This document shows positions 43,607-53,619 of a stretch of DNA of 64,000 bases, one piece after another. A model generated the notes under the pieces. The model was not told the origin of the DNA and did no database searches. It saw only the letters and a list, made by a program, of their open reading frames with translations. The DNA comes from Fulvivirga sediminis. GTDB taxonomy: Bacteria; Bacteroidota; Bacteroidia; Cytophagales; Cyclobacteriaceae. The DNA lies in contig NZ_JAESIY010000002.1 in assembly GCF_016757215.1 (NCBI RefSeq), forward strand, positions 62,001 through 126,000, in the 5' to 3' direction. The position numbers and the translations under genes were made by a program. Each line of letters starts with the position of its first letter. Within the stretch, counting starts at the first letter, position 1.

Positions 43607-46600
43607 ATGAAATTCAAAGTACTTAAAAAAATGATTATGCTATCTAGATGGTGCTTATACATTTTTGTTATGCATGCCTTATTTTTTTCATTTGCTTCTG
43701 CCAAAAGTAATTCACAACAACTAAGCATTGATGAAATAAAAGTATCAATTAAACTTAAAGATGGTCTTATTAAGGATGTCTTCAGCGAAATAGAGAATCA
43801 ATCAGGATTCCAATTCGCATATGAATCTCAAGATTTACCTACAGACATCACATTTAGTTTTAATGGAAATAAACAATCTATCGCTACTATTCTAAAAGAG
43901 GTAGGAGAATCGGCCTCTTTAAATTTCAGAAGAGTTAATAACCAAATTGATGTATCAAAATCAGTGACTACAGAAGCCCCAATAGTGGAAGAGGTGATAA
44001 TGTCACAAACCGTAAAAGGTATAGTAAAAGACGAGGAAGGTAATCCTCTACCTGGTGTAAACATCCTTATAAAGGGTACTTCTCAGGGTACCATTACGGA
44101 CTTTGAAGGTAACTTTTCTATTGAAGTACCTGATGAGAGCAGTGTTCTAATCTTCTCTTTCATTGGCTATATAAAGGAAGAAGTAACTGTTCAAAATCAG
44201 ACTAACCTTAATATAATGCTTATGCCTGATGTTACTTCACTTACTGAAGTGGTAGTAATTGGTTATGGTACTCAAGAGAAAAGTGATGTAACAGGTTCAG
44301 TGGCAAGTATTTCTGAAAAAGACTTCAACCCAGGACAAGTTACATCTCCTGATCAATTAATTTCAGGAAAAGTAGCTGGTGTTCAGATTACGTCTAATGG
44401 AGGGGCTCCTGGCTCAGGTAGTACTATCAGAATACGTGGAGGTTCTTCATTAAACGCTAGTAATGATCCTTTGATTGTTATCGATGGCGTGCCTTTGGAT
44501 AATAATAATGTTGCAGGATCTTCAAATCCTTTAAGCTTCATTAACCCTAATGATATAGAATCTGTAAACGTGCTTAAAGATGCCTCTGCTACTGCTATTT
44601 ATGGTTCAAGAGCATCTAACGGTGTTTTGATTATCAATACTAAAAAAGGTAAGTCAGGTCAGGACTTCAAAGTAAACTTCAGCACACTGACGTCAGTGTC
44701 TACTGTACCAAGAAAAGTAGATGTGCTTTCAGCAGATGAATTTAGAAAAGTAGTAGCTGAATACGCTCCAACACAAGAAAATCTGTTAGGCAATGCTAAC
44801 ACTGACTGGCAAGATGAAATTTTTAAAGATGCCATCAGCTCTGACAATAACCTAAGCGTATCAGGATCTTTAAAAAATCTACCTTATCGGGTATCTTTAG
44901 GATATTTAAACCAAGATGGAGTAGTAAAAACTTCTAATCTGGAAAGAACTACAGCGGCTATTACGCTTACTCCTTACCTATTAGATGATGCTTTAAAAAT
45001 CACTTTTAATGTAAAAGGAATCTATTCTAAAAATAGATTTGCGGATCAAGGTGCTATTAGCAGTGCCATTTCTTATGATCCTACCCAACCTGTATTCAGT
45101 GAAAATCAGTTTGGAAACTATACTCAATGGAGAGATAATGAAGGCAACCCCATTACCCAAACCTCGTACAACCCTGTGAGTTTGTTAGCTCAAAGTCACA
45201 ATGTTGGAGAAGCCAAAAGAAGCATTGGTAATGTTCAGCTAGATTATCAATTACCTTTCTTAAACGGATTAAGTGCTAATCTTAACTTAGGTTATGATGT
45301 ATCTACAAGTGAAGGTTCTAATGATATACCAGCAGAAGCCGCTTTCGCATATACTCAAGGAGGTAGTTTTACAAAGTACGGACAAGATAAATCGAACTAC
45401 TTGGCTGACTTCTATTTGAATTACAAGCACGAATTAGTTTCTATCAATAGTAAAATTGATTTCACAGCAGGTTATTCATATCAGGATTTTAAAATAGATA
45501 ACCATACTTATGATGAGCTTAATGCTGAAGGCGCTGTAGTAACTCCCGCCGCAGTACCTATGAACCCAAAATATAGACTAAAGTCATACTTTGGTAGATT
45601 AAACTATGGTTTCATGGATAAGTATTTACTTACTGCTACTTTAAGAGCTGATGGTTCATCTCGCTTCAGCGAAGATAATAGATGGGGCTTATTCCCTTCA
45701 CTAGCCCTAGCTTGGAAGGTTAAGAGTGAAAGTTTCCTTAAAGATTCTAAACTGGTTTCTGACATGAAACTTCGTGTGGGTTATGGTATTACCGGACAGC
45801 AAGACTTTGGCGATTATTTCCCTTACTTGCCAAGATATACCTACAGTAATGAAAATGCACAGTATCAATTAGGTGATCAATTTTACACCACTTTGAGGCC
45901 GGAAGCATATGATAAAAATATCAAATGGGAAGAAACCACTACCTACAATGCCGGTATTGATTATGGTTTATGGAATGACAAACTAACTGGTAGTTTAGAC
46001 TTCTACTATAAGAAAACTGATGACTTATTAGCTGTGGTAACCGTAGCTGCTGGCTCTAACCTTACTAACAGGCTATTTACCAATGTTGGAAGCATCGAAA
46101 ATAAAGGAGTTGAATTAGCCTTGAACTACAATGCTATTACAACCAATAAATTTGAATGGGATTTAGGCATTAATGCTACTTACAACACAACAGAAATCGT
46201 TAATCTGAGTAAAACAAGTGACGAAAACTCTGAAGGAATACCTGTAGGGAACTTCAGTAATGGTAATACAGTACAAATACATACTGTAGGCAGCCAACCA
46301 TTCGCATTCTATGTATACCAACAGGTTTATGATGAAAATGGGAAACCAATAGAAGATGTTTATGTAGATAGGAATAATGATAACATCATAAATAGTGATG
46401 ACCTGTATCGATATAAGTCACCTGCACCCAAATTCTACTTTGGATTTAACAGTACACTATCATATGATAAATGGACATTGAGTTTTCTACTCAGTGGAAG
46501 CGTTGGAAATTATGTTTATAATAACATAAATTCTGGTAACGCTACATATAGAAACCTCAATTATGCAAATTACATAACCAACCTCACAGATAACGTTAAA

Positions 46601-46876
46601 GAAACTAACTTCAGAAGTATAAATGAAACCAATAGGAGGCTATCTGATTATTACGTAGAAAATGCTTCTTTCTTAAGAATGTCAAACATGAGCCTGTCTT
46701 ATGATGTGGGCAGATTGTGGAATGAAAAAATTGGTTTGAGGTTAGCTGCTAACGCACAAAACTTATTCCTTATTACTAACTATAGTGGTCTTGATCCCGA
46801 AATATCAGGAGGTATAGATAACAACATCTACCCAAGACCAAGAATTTACTCACTTAGTGTAAATGTGGACTTTTAA
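43607..46876 (+). CDS. susC: SusC/RagA-family TonB-dependent receptor with STN domain
   Basis: Outer-membrane importer, 1089 residues, which moves oligosaccharides using TonB energy. Signal peptide about 10-32; STN domain (about 45-125, IKVSIKLKDGLIKDVFSEI, the piece that signals to FecR); CarboxypepD_reg domain (about 135-215, GIVKDEEGNPLPGVNILIKG); plug (about 225-345, with VVIGYGTQEKSDVTGSV, IRIRGGSSLNASNDPLIVI and DASATAIYGSRASNGVL), then barrel to the terminal NVDF. The SusD gene follows 52 bases later. Predicted cargo is beta-galactan oligosaccharides, from the GH53 context (inference). Confidence 0.95.
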   Translation: MKFKVLKKMIMLSRWCLYIFVMHALFFSFASAKSNSQQLSIDEIKVSIKLKDGLIKDVFSEIENQSGFQFAYESQDLPTDITFSFNGNKQSIATILKEVGESASLNFRRVNNQIDVSKSVTTEAPIVEEVIMSQTVKGIVKDEEGNPLPGVNILIKGTSQGTITDFEGNFSIEVPDESSVLIFSFIGYIKEEVTVQNQTNLNIMLMPDVTSLTEVVVIGYGTQEKSDVTGSVASISEKDFNPGQVTSPDQLISGKVAGVQITSNGGAPGSGSTIRIRGGSSLNASNDPLIVIDGVPLDNNNVAGSSNPLSFINPNDIESVNVLKDASATAIYGSRASNGVLIINTKKGKSGQDFKVNFSTLTSVSTVPRKVDVLSADEFRKVVAEYAPTQENLLGNANTDWQDEIFKDAISSDNNLSVSGSLKNLPYRVSLGYLNQDGVVKTSNLERTTAAITLTPYLLDDALKITFNVKGIYSKNRFADQGAISSAISYDPTQPVFSENQFGNYTQWRDNEGNPITQTSYNPVSLLAQSHNVGEAKRSIGNVQLDYQLPFLNGLSANLNLGYDVSTSEGSNDIPAEAAFAYTQGGSFTKYGQDKSNYLADFYLNYKHELVSINSKIDFTAGYSYQDFKIDNHTYDELNAEGAVVTPAAVPMNPKYRLKSYFGRLNYGFMDKYLLTATLRADGSSRFSEDNRWGLFPSLALAWKVKSESFLKDSKLVSDMKLRVGYGITGQQDFGDYFPYLPRYTYSNENAQYQLGDQFYTTLRPEAYDKNIKWEETTTYNAGIDYGLWNDKLTGSLDFYYKKTDDLLAVVTVAAGSNLTNRLFTNVGSIENKGVELALNYNAITTNKFEWDLGINATYNTTEIVNLSKTSDENSEGIPVGNFSNGNTVQIHTVGSQPFAFYVYQQVYDENGKPIEDVYVDRNNDNIINSDDLYRYKSPAPKFYFGFNSTLSYDKWTLSFLLSGSVGNYVYNNINSGNATYRNLNYANYITNLTDNVKETNFRSINETNRRLSDYYVENASFLRMSNMSLSYDVGRLWNEKIGLRLAANAQNLFLITNYSGLDPEISGGIDNNIYPRPRIYSLSVNVDF

Positions 46877-46928
46877 TGATTTGAATTTGATGGAGCATTC
46901 CTGATTTCTCAAACTAAAAATTAAAAAG

Positions 46929-48521
46929 ATGAAAAAATTAAATATTAATAGATTATTTCTGGTTGGTATTTTGTCATTACTATCACTATCCTGCGGTGAT
47001 CTAGACCTTAAACCAGAAAATCAAATCACCTCCGATGTAGTATATGATGATTTTGGTAACTATAAAAATGTTTTAGCCAAATTGTATGGAGGTTATGCAT
47101 TAACAGGACAGCAAGGTAATCAAGGAGGAGATCCTGACATCATAGGGCTTGATGAAGGCTTCTCTGACTACTTAAGACTATATTACAATTTACAAGAGTT
47201 ATCAACAGATGAAGCTGTAATAAGTTGGAATGATGGCTCTTTACCTGATATAGTAACTGTTGAATGGATTGCCAACAACGAATTTATTGGCGCAATGTTT
47301 AGTCGCATCTATTTTCAAGTAGCATTAGCTAATGAATTTATTAGAGAAATGTCTGATGAAAATTTAGACAGTAGAGGATTAACAGAAGCTCAAAAAACTG
47401 AAGCTCGTATTTTCAGAGCAGAGGCTCGTTTTATAAGAGCTTTGAGCTACTGGCATGCACTAGATATGTTTGGTGATATTGCTCTTGTTAAAGAAGAAGA
47501 CGGTGTAGGTAGCTACTTCCCAGAAAGAGTAGAACGTATTGCTCTATTTGAATATATTGAATCAGAGTTATTAGCTATCCAGAATGAATTAATAGATGCT
47601 AAACAAAATGAATATGGTAGAGCCGATAAAGCTGCAGCATGGACTTTACTCACCAAATTATACCTTAATGCGCAGGTGTATACCGGAGTAGAAAGAAACT
47701 CTGAAGCCATCACTTATGCCTCTCATGTGATTAATGCAGGCTATACCCTTGATCCCAACTATGATCACTTGTTTTTAGCCGATAATAACAGTGCTGAAGG
47801 CATTATTTTCTCTATTAATTATGATGGTACAAATACTCAAACCAATGGAGGAACGAAATACCTCATTTTAGGTTCTATTACGGGTAGTATGAACCAAGCA
47901 GACTATGGTATGTCAGAGAGATGGCCTGGGTTGAGAACAACCAAAAATATTGTAAATCTTTTTGATGATATCACTGGAGCTACCGATTCAAGAGCTATGT
48001 TTCATGCTGATGGACAGACCCTGGAAATAAATGACTTTACTAAAACTACTCAAGGTTATCCTGTTACAAAATTTAAAAACATAACTTCTACAGGAGAGCC
48101 TGGGTCAAATATGGCAAACAGCTTCCCAGATACCGACTTTCCAATGTTCAGACTAGCGGATGTTTACCTTATGTACGCAGAAGCAGTTCTGAGAGGTGGT
48201 ACTGGAGGTAGTACTGCTACTGCCCTGGAGTATATTAATGCACTAAGAGAAAGAGCTTATGGAGACGAATCTGGCAACATTTCAGCCGAAGATCTTACAT
48301 TAGATTTTATACTTGATGAAAGAGCGCGTGAACTTTGCTATGAAATGCATAGAAGAACTGATCTCATTAGGTTTGGTAAATTCTCTAATAGTGATTACGT
48401 ATGGCCTTGGAAGGGAGGAGTTCAAGAAGGTAGGCCTGTAAATTCACGTTTTGATTTATTCCCAATACCAACAGCAGCAATTTTAGCAAACCCTAATCTT
48501 AAGCAACATGATGGGTATTAG
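46929..48521 (+). CDS. susD: SusD/RagB-family nutrient-binding lipoprotein
   Basis: Surface glycan-binding lipoprotein that acts as the lid of SusC. 530 residues, lipobox LSLSC (C22), TPR-like helices early (KTEARIFRAEARFIRALSYW at about 158-177 is diagnostic) and the C-terminal signature FILDERARELCYEMHRRTDL (about 459-478). It follows SusC by 52 bases and precedes the SusE-like gene by 30. Ligand inferred to be galactan from the neighbouring GH53 enzyme. Confidence 0.95.
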   Translation: MKKLNINRLFLVGILSLLSLSCGDLDLKPENQITSDVVYDDFGNYKNVLAKLYGGYALTGQQGNQGGDPDIIGLDEGFSDYLRLYYNLQELSTDEAVISWNDGSLPDIVTVEWIANNEFIGAMFSRIYFQVALANEFIREMSDENLDSRGLTEAQKTEARIFRAEARFIRALSYWHALDMFGDIALVKEEDGVGSYFPERVERIALFEYIESELLAIQNELIDAKQNEYGRADKAAAWTLLTKLYLNAQVYTGVERNSEAITYASHVINAGYTLDPNYDHLFLADNNSAEGIIFSINYDGTNTQTNGGTKYLILGSITGSMNQADYGMSERWPGLRTTKNIVNLFDDITGATDSRAMFHADGQTLEINDFTKTTQGYPVTKFKNITSTGEPGSNMANSFPDTDFPMFRLADVYLMYAEAVLRGGTGGSTATALEYINALRERAYGDESGNISAEDLTLDFILDERARELCYEMHRRTDLIRFGKFSNSDYVWPWKGGVQEGRPVNSRFDLFPIPTAAILANPNLKQHDGY

Positions 48522-48551
48522 TAGATCATTTATCAAACAAATTTTTATAAG

Positions 48552-49637
48552 ATGAAAACAAAATATTTATATATAATCGCTCTATTTTTTATAGGACTAA
48601 TATCCTGCGATAAGGATGATGATTTAGTGGTAGCTCATTCTCCTGTTCCTCCTGAGCTTATGATATCTAACAGTACCATCGTACTTCTTGAAGAACAAGC
48701 TGAAAAAGAAGCTATTAATTTCACACGCACTTCAACAGACTTTGGCTTTGATGGTGCTGAAAGCTATGAAATTCAATTCGATACGGTATCTAATTTTGCT
48801 TCTAATATGACACCGATAGAATTTGACACTACCATGAAAATTTCATACTCTGTAGCTACTTTTAACAGCAGAAGTGTACAATTAGGACTGACTCCTAATG
48901 AAGTAAACACATTATATGTCAGGTTAAAAGCTTCGGTTTCTGAAGATGTATTTGTGTATTCAAACATTATTGAACTTTCAGTAACTCCTTATCAATCATC
49001 TGAGGTGTCAGCTTACGCTGACCTGTATATGATAGGACCTGCTACTGAAATTGGTTGGGGAGCAGCCAGTGATGCTATTCCTATGTTCAGAGATCCTGAA
49101 AATAGCTTTGTTTATACTTTCACTGGTAATTTCAATGAAGGTGAACTTAAGCTATTAGGTGAAAGAGGAAACTGGCAGCCACAATGGGGGTCAGCCATGG
49201 GATCCGGAGGATCGGGAAAATTAGCTTTACAGGAAACCAGTAATGATTCACAACCTCCAGGTATTACAATGACAGCTGGATATCAAACCATTACAGTTAA
49301 TATCCAAACCATGACCTATACTATAGAAAGCTACGATGTTAACTCTTCTCCTGTATACTCCAGTGCTGGTTTATCTGGATCACTTTTTAATGATTGGACT
49401 GACATTGTTCCTATGACTAATTCATCATTCAATCCTCACATCTGGACACTCAATTATGACTATGACGAATATTCAGATATTCAATTTAGAGCTGGTTCTG
49501 AGTGGTGGGGAACCGTGGGTGATCAAAGTGCTCTATATGGTACCGCTAGAGAATCCGCCCAAAATATATGGTTAAATGGAGGCTCTTACCTAGTAGTTTT
49601 CAACGATTTAACAGGTGAATATATTTTTATAAAGTGA
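48552..49637 (+). CDS. SusE/SusF-family surface glycan-binding lipoprotein
   Basis: 361 residues with lipobox GLISC (C19) followed by DKDDD, the acidic lipoprotein-export signal that places proteins on the outer face in Bacteroidota. A SusE-type N-terminal domain (about 30-150, IVLLEEQAEKEAINFTRTS) is followed by two carbohydrate-binding SusE/F-type domains (about 155-255 and 262-361) with YMIGPATEIGWGAA and GELKLLGERGNWQPQWGS. Aromatic-rich segments fit sugar stacking. Third gene of the outer-membrane complex; its stop is three bases before GH53. Confidence 0.88.
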   Translation: MKTKYLYIIALFFIGLISCDKDDDLVVAHSPVPPELMISNSTIVLLEEQAEKEAINFTRTSTDFGFDGAESYEIQFDTVSNFASNMTPIEFDTTMKISYSVATFNSRSVQLGLTPNEVNTLYVRLKASVSEDVFVYSNIIELSVTPYQSSEVSAYADLYMIGPATEIGWGAASDAIPMFRDPENSFVYTFTGNFNEGELKLLGERGNWQPQWGSAMGSGGSGKLALQETSNDSQPPGITMTAGYQTITVNIQTMTYTIESYDVNSSPVYSSAGLSGSLFNDWTDIVPMTNSSFNPHIWTLNYDYDEYSDIQFRAGSEWWGTVGDQSALYGTARESAQNIWLNGGSYLVVFNDLTGEYIFIK

Positions 49638-49640
49638 TAG

Positions 49641-50864
49641 ATGATGCAGAACAAAAAAAATAAATTTATACAATTCTTACTACTACTATGTTTCATAGCA
49701 GTAGTAAGCTGTGATGATGAAGGACTTACACCTCCTGATTTTGACATTCCTAATGATAGTATCCCTAATGATAGTTCTTCACTTATAAACGATTTCTACT
49801 TTGGAGCTGATTTATCATATGCTAATCAAATTCAGGATCATAATGGTGTTTATATGGATGAAGGTGTAGCTCAGAATCCCTTCGTCATTTTTGCTAATCA
49901 TGGTACTAACATTGTTAGACTAAGGTTGTGGCATACGCCAACTTGGACTCAGGAAGCTTATGGCCCTGATGGTGAGCAAATGTATAACGATATAGCCGAT
50001 GTGGCTCGTTCTATTGAAAAAGCTAAGCAAAATAATATGCAAGTGCTTTTAGATTTTCATTATTCAGACACTTGGGCTGATCCAAGTTCTCAAGAAGTTC
50101 CTGAAGCATGGGAAGACATCACCGATATTAATGTTTTGGCAGATTCTGTGTATAATTATACTTTTAAATCTCTTAAATATTTAGCAGATAAAGGTTTAGC
50201 TCCTGAAATGGTTCAAGTGGGTAATGAAATTAATTGTGGTATGCTATATGAAGCTAACTCAACTAATTTCCCCACAGCTAGCAGTTGTGATGACGAGTGG
50301 ATTAATCTGGGAATCATACTAAATTCGGCCATTAAAGGAGTAAGAGAGGCTTTACCTACTAATACGCCTAGTATAGCTCTTCATGTAGCTAACCCGATAA
50401 ACATTGATTATTTCGCAGAAAATATAATTAATAAATCGAAAGTCACTGATTTCGAGATTATAGGTTTTTCTTACTATCCGTTATGGCATCCAGAAATTGC
50501 TCCTAACGGCATTAGCGAATTAGTAAGTGCGGCTAAGTCAAAGTTTAACAAAGAGCTTATCATGTTAGAAACCGCCTACCCTTGGACTGATGAGTATAAT
50601 GATAATTATAATAACCAATTAGGAGGAACTCCGTTAGCGGGTTATCCATTCACTGAGCAAGGCCAGTATGACTTAATGGTTAAACTTACTCAAGAGATGA
50701 AAGATGGTGGTGGAAGAGGGATTATATACTGGGAGCCAGCATGGATCACCTCTAATATGAAAGACTTATGGGGAACAGGCTCTTCATGGGAAAATGCCAC
50801 TTTCTTCAAGTTTGATGGTGAAGTAAATTTAGGCATCACTTACATGGAAGCCGAATACAAGTAA
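49641..50864 (+). CDS. GH53 arabinogalactan endo-beta-1,4-galactanase lipoprotein
   Basis: Cuts beta-1,4-galactan, the side chain of rhamnogalacturonan I in pectin. 407 residues: lipobox VVSC (C24) with the surface-export signal DDEG, a Pro/Asn/Asp/Ser linker (about 30-48), then a TIM barrel. Family GH53 marks are YFGADLSYANQ, NIVRLRLWHTP, VLLDFHYSDTWADPSSQ, QVGNEINCGMLY with acid/base E196, GFSYYPLWHP and LIMLETAYPW with nucleophile E310, then GIIYWEPAWI. This enzyme names the locus's substrate; surface exposure fits release of oligosaccharides for SusC/SusD. Three bases after the SusE-like stop. Confidence 0.93.
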   Translation: MMQNKKNKFIQFLLLLCFIAVVSCDDEGLTPPDFDIPNDSIPNDSSSLINDFYFGADLSYANQIQDHNGVYMDEGVAQNPFVIFANHGTNIVRLRLWHTPTWTQEAYGPDGEQMYNDIADVARSIEKAKQNNMQVLLDFHYSDTWADPSSQEVPEAWEDITDINVLADSVYNYTFKSLKYLADKGLAPEMVQVGNEINCGMLYEANSTNFPTASSCDDEWINLGIILNSAIKGVREALPTNTPSIALHVANPINIDYFAENIINKSKVTDFEIIGFSYYPLWHPEIAPNGISELVSAAKSKFNKELIMLETAYPWTDEYNDNYNNQLGGTPLAGYPFTEQGQYDLMVKLTQEMKDGGGRGIIYWEPAWITSNMKDLWGTGSSWENATFFKFDGEVNLGITYMEAEYK

Positions 50865-50889
50865 AATAATTAATTCAAAATAATTGATT

Positions 50890-50934
50890 AGCTGCTATGA
50901 ATCATATTTATTAGATGAATCATAGCAGCTTTTT
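50890..50934 (+). terminator. Terminator between GH53 and the next glycosidase
   Basis: AGCTGCTATGA (50890-50900) pairs with TCATAGCAGCT (50920-50930), 11 bp with a further partial stem inside, followed by TTTTT from 50930 to 50934. It sits only 23 bases before the start of the next enzyme gene, which therefore may depend on read-through or a hidden promoter. Confidence 0.8.
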
Positions 50935-50956
50935 CTTTACCATATACTCAATAAAT

Positions 50957-53536
50957 ATGCACACTAATAGTACCTTAAAACTATTATTATACACATTAAC
51001 CTCATTTGCACTATTATCCTATTCTCTCTCTGTTCATGCGCAGCAAAGCTCCAACTCTGTGTTTGTAGATGATCAAGGTATCATGCGCTGGACGGATAGC
51101 AACCAGGAAGCTTCATTTTTCGGAGTTAATTATACACTACCCTTTGCCTATGGATATCGCTCACACCAGCAACTGGGGCTAGACATCAAGAACTCAATAG
51201 ATGCAGATGTTTACCACATTGCCCGCTTAGGATTCGATGCTTTCAGAGTACACGTTTGGGACACGGAAATATCTGACTCTTTAGGAAACTTAAAACAAAA
51301 TGAACATCTGGAGTTATATGACTACCTTATAGCCAAGCTCAAAGAAAGAAATATCAAAATTATAGTTACTCCTATTGCATTCTGGGGTAATGGCTACCCT
51401 GAAAAAGACGAAAGAACTTATGCCTTTTCAGACATATATAATAAGCCTGAGGCTGTAACAGAGGAAAAAGCCTTCATAGCTCAGGAGAATTTCTTAAAGC
51501 AATTTTTTCAACACAAAAACAAATATACCGGTCTCACCTTTCAGGAAGATAATGATGTAATAGCTACAGAAATTAACAATGAGCCTAAACACTCCGGCGT
51601 CAAGGCAAGAACTACCGAATATATTAACAGAATGGCTACTGCGATTAGAAGCACAGGTTGGAATAAACCAGTATTTTATAACATTAGTGAATCATACTAT
51701 TATGCTGATGCCATAGCCAAAGGCAATGTAGACGGGTTTAGTTTTCAGTGGTACCCTACTGGTTTGGTAGCTAACCATACTTTACATGGTAACTACCTCC
51801 CCAATGTAGATACCTACCACATTCCCTTCGACACCATTCCAGAATATAAAAACAAAGCCAAAATGGTGTATGAATTCGATGCGGGTGATGTACTCAGCTC
51901 ATATATGTATCCAGCTATGGCTAAAAGCTTTAGAGAAGCCGGCTTTCAGTGGGCTACTCAATTTGCGTATGATCCTTTAGGAACAGCGTACGCTAACACT
52001 GAATACCAAACACATTACGTTAATCTAGCTTATACGCCTAAGAAAGCTATCAGCTTATTAATAGCCGGAAAGGTATTTCATGAATTACCACTACTCAAAA
52101 AATATGGTAAATATCCTCAAGACAGCACATTTGAAAACTTCAGAGTTAGCTATAAAGAAGAGTTAAGCGAAATGAACTCTAACGAGGAATTTTACTATTC
52201 TAACACCACCTCTACAGTTCCTCTATCAGAGAAAAAGCTTCAACATCTGGCTGGTGTTGGCTCTTCGCCAGTAGTTCAATATAGTGGTACAGGCACTTAT
52301 TTTCTTGATAAGCTGGAAAATGGTGTCTGGAGGTTGGAAGTAATGCCTGACGCCATCCACATAAAAGATCCTTTTGCCAAAGCCTCTTTGAAAAAAGAAG
52401 TAACTCGCATTCAATGGCAGCCAAATAAAATGACCATTAAACTATCTGATTTAGGAAGTGAGCTAAATATTAAAGCATTGAATATAGGTAATAACCAAAG
52501 CCTAAGCACTAAGGATGGCAGCTTTAACATAGAGCCAGGAACTTATCTTGTATACTCGACTAAAAAGAGTAAAAAAGCAGACAAATGGAATGAGAACAAG
52601 AAAAGTAACAACCTCAAATTAAGTGAGTTCATAGCTCCGAAAGCTAACTTCAACTCTGCCTATGTGAAACACCAGCCTAACCATGTAGTGAGTCAAAATA
52701 AGTCCTTCAATATTACAGCTACTACGGTTGGCTTAGATTCTTCAGCTCACTTATCTGTTTTATTACGAACCTGGTCTGGAGTATATAAAACATTGGACAT
52801 GAAGAAAACCTCTGCCTATCAATACCAAGCCATAGTTCCTGCTGAGGTAGCTATGCCTGGCGTGATAGAGTATAGAATTAAAGTGGAAAACAAAGATCAT
52901 ATTTATACCTACCCTGGTGGCCATGAGGGAGATCCCTGGGCATGGGATAATTACCATGATGATCATTGGATCACCCAAGTAGCTTCTGAAGCCACACCTT
53001 TAGTACTATTTAATGCTGCTACAGATGATGAACTTATGATTTACCCTAACTTGTGGAAACCAGAAGAAAAGTCTTTCCAAACCACAGCTACTCCTGGCGA
53101 ACTCAGCTTAAAACTTCAAAGTGATACTAAAGAATCTCAAACCGTAGGTTTTCAATTATTTGTAGCCGATAAGTTGAATGAAAGATCTTCTGAATTGGGT
53201 GACCTAAAAACTGTGGTTATAAAAGGGAAAACGGCTGCTGCCTCTAAACTGAAAGTTAACATCACTTTTATCACCAAGGATGCCTTTTCATATAGTACCA
53301 CTACCACTTTAACTGATCAAATGAAGGAAGTAAAGGTTGATCTCTCTCAACTAAAAGCCAAAGAACATTTATTACTACCAAGACCTTACCCAGCCTTTCA
53401 CCCGCTATGGTTTCAGGCACAAGGAGAAAGAGTTTTTAGCTTATCTGAAGTTGAGAAAATAGAAGTTATTACTGATCCTAACGACGATAAAGGTGTAAAA
53501 ACAATTGAGATTGCCACTGTATTACTCAAAAAATAA
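50957..53536 (+). CDS. Large periplasmic clan-A-like glycosidase, candidate beta-galactosidase
   Basis: 859 residues from the ATG at 50957, which gives signal peptide MHTNSTLKLLLYTLTSFALL to VHAQ; an ATG at 50915 lies in the terminator hairpin and would spoil it. A TIM-barrel domain (about 45-380) has TEINNEPKHSG with candidate acid/base E209 and MVYEFDAGD with candidate nucleophile E306, the clan GH-A arrangement, plus beta-rich C-terminal domains (about 420-859). Family not fixed; GH147, seen in galactan loci, is one possibility I cannot verify. No lipobox, so periplasmic, fitting oligosaccharide trimming after import. Confidence 0.6.
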   Translation: MHTNSTLKLLLYTLTSFALLSYSLSVHAQQSSNSVFVDDQGIMRWTDSNQEASFFGVNYTLPFAYGYRSHQQLGLDIKNSIDADVYHIARLGFDAFRVHVWDTEISDSLGNLKQNEHLELYDYLIAKLKERNIKIIVTPIAFWGNGYPEKDERTYAFSDIYNKPEAVTEEKAFIAQENFLKQFFQHKNKYTGLTFQEDNDVIATEINNEPKHSGVKARTTEYINRMATAIRSTGWNKPVFYNISESYYYADAIAKGNVDGFSFQWYPTGLVANHTLHGNYLPNVDTYHIPFDTIPEYKNKAKMVYEFDAGDVLSSYMYPAMAKSFREAGFQWATQFAYDPLGTAYANTEYQTHYVNLAYTPKKAISLLIAGKVFHELPLLKKYGKYPQDSTFENFRVSYKEELSEMNSNEEFYYSNTTSTVPLSEKKLQHLAGVGSSPVVQYSGTGTYFLDKLENGVWRLEVMPDAIHIKDPFAKASLKKEVTRIQWQPNKMTIKLSDLGSELNIKALNIGNNQSLSTKDGSFNIEPGTYLVYSTKKSKKADKWNENKKSNNLKLSEFIAPKANFNSAYVKHQPNHVVSQNKSFNITATTVGLDSSAHLSVLLRTWSGVYKTLDMKKTSAYQYQAIVPAEVAMPGVIEYRIKVENKDHIYTYPGGHEGDPWAWDNYHDDHWITQVASEATPLVLFNAATDDELMIYPNLWKPEEKSFQTTATPGELSLKLQSDTKESQTVGFQLFVADKLNERSSELGDLKTVVIKGKTAAASKLKVNITFITKDAFSYSTTTTLTDQMKEVKVDLSQLKAKEHLLLPRPYPAFHPLWFQAQGERVFSLSEVEKIEVITDPNDDKGVKTIEIATVLLKK

Positions 53537-53550
53537 TAAAATGTCAGCAT

Positions 53551-53588
53551 AAAAAGAATAGCCCGCCAAACGGCGGGCTATTCTTTTT
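53551..53588. terminator. Strong terminator with 17-bp stem at end of the locus
   Basis: Arms 53551-53567 and 53572-53588 are perfectly complementary (core AGCCCGCC), with an AAAC loop. A/T pairs at the base give five T on the plus strand and also on the minus strand, so it also serves the convergent kinase gene ending at 53620. Confidence 0.9.
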
Positions 53589-53619
53589 ATATATTTATTT
53601 TAGATCTAAAAGACCTTAA

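Noticed and set aside
50915-50956. Upstream ATG of the large glycosidase
   Set aside because: It is in the right arm of the terminator hairpin and would put 14 extra residues in front of a clean signal peptide.
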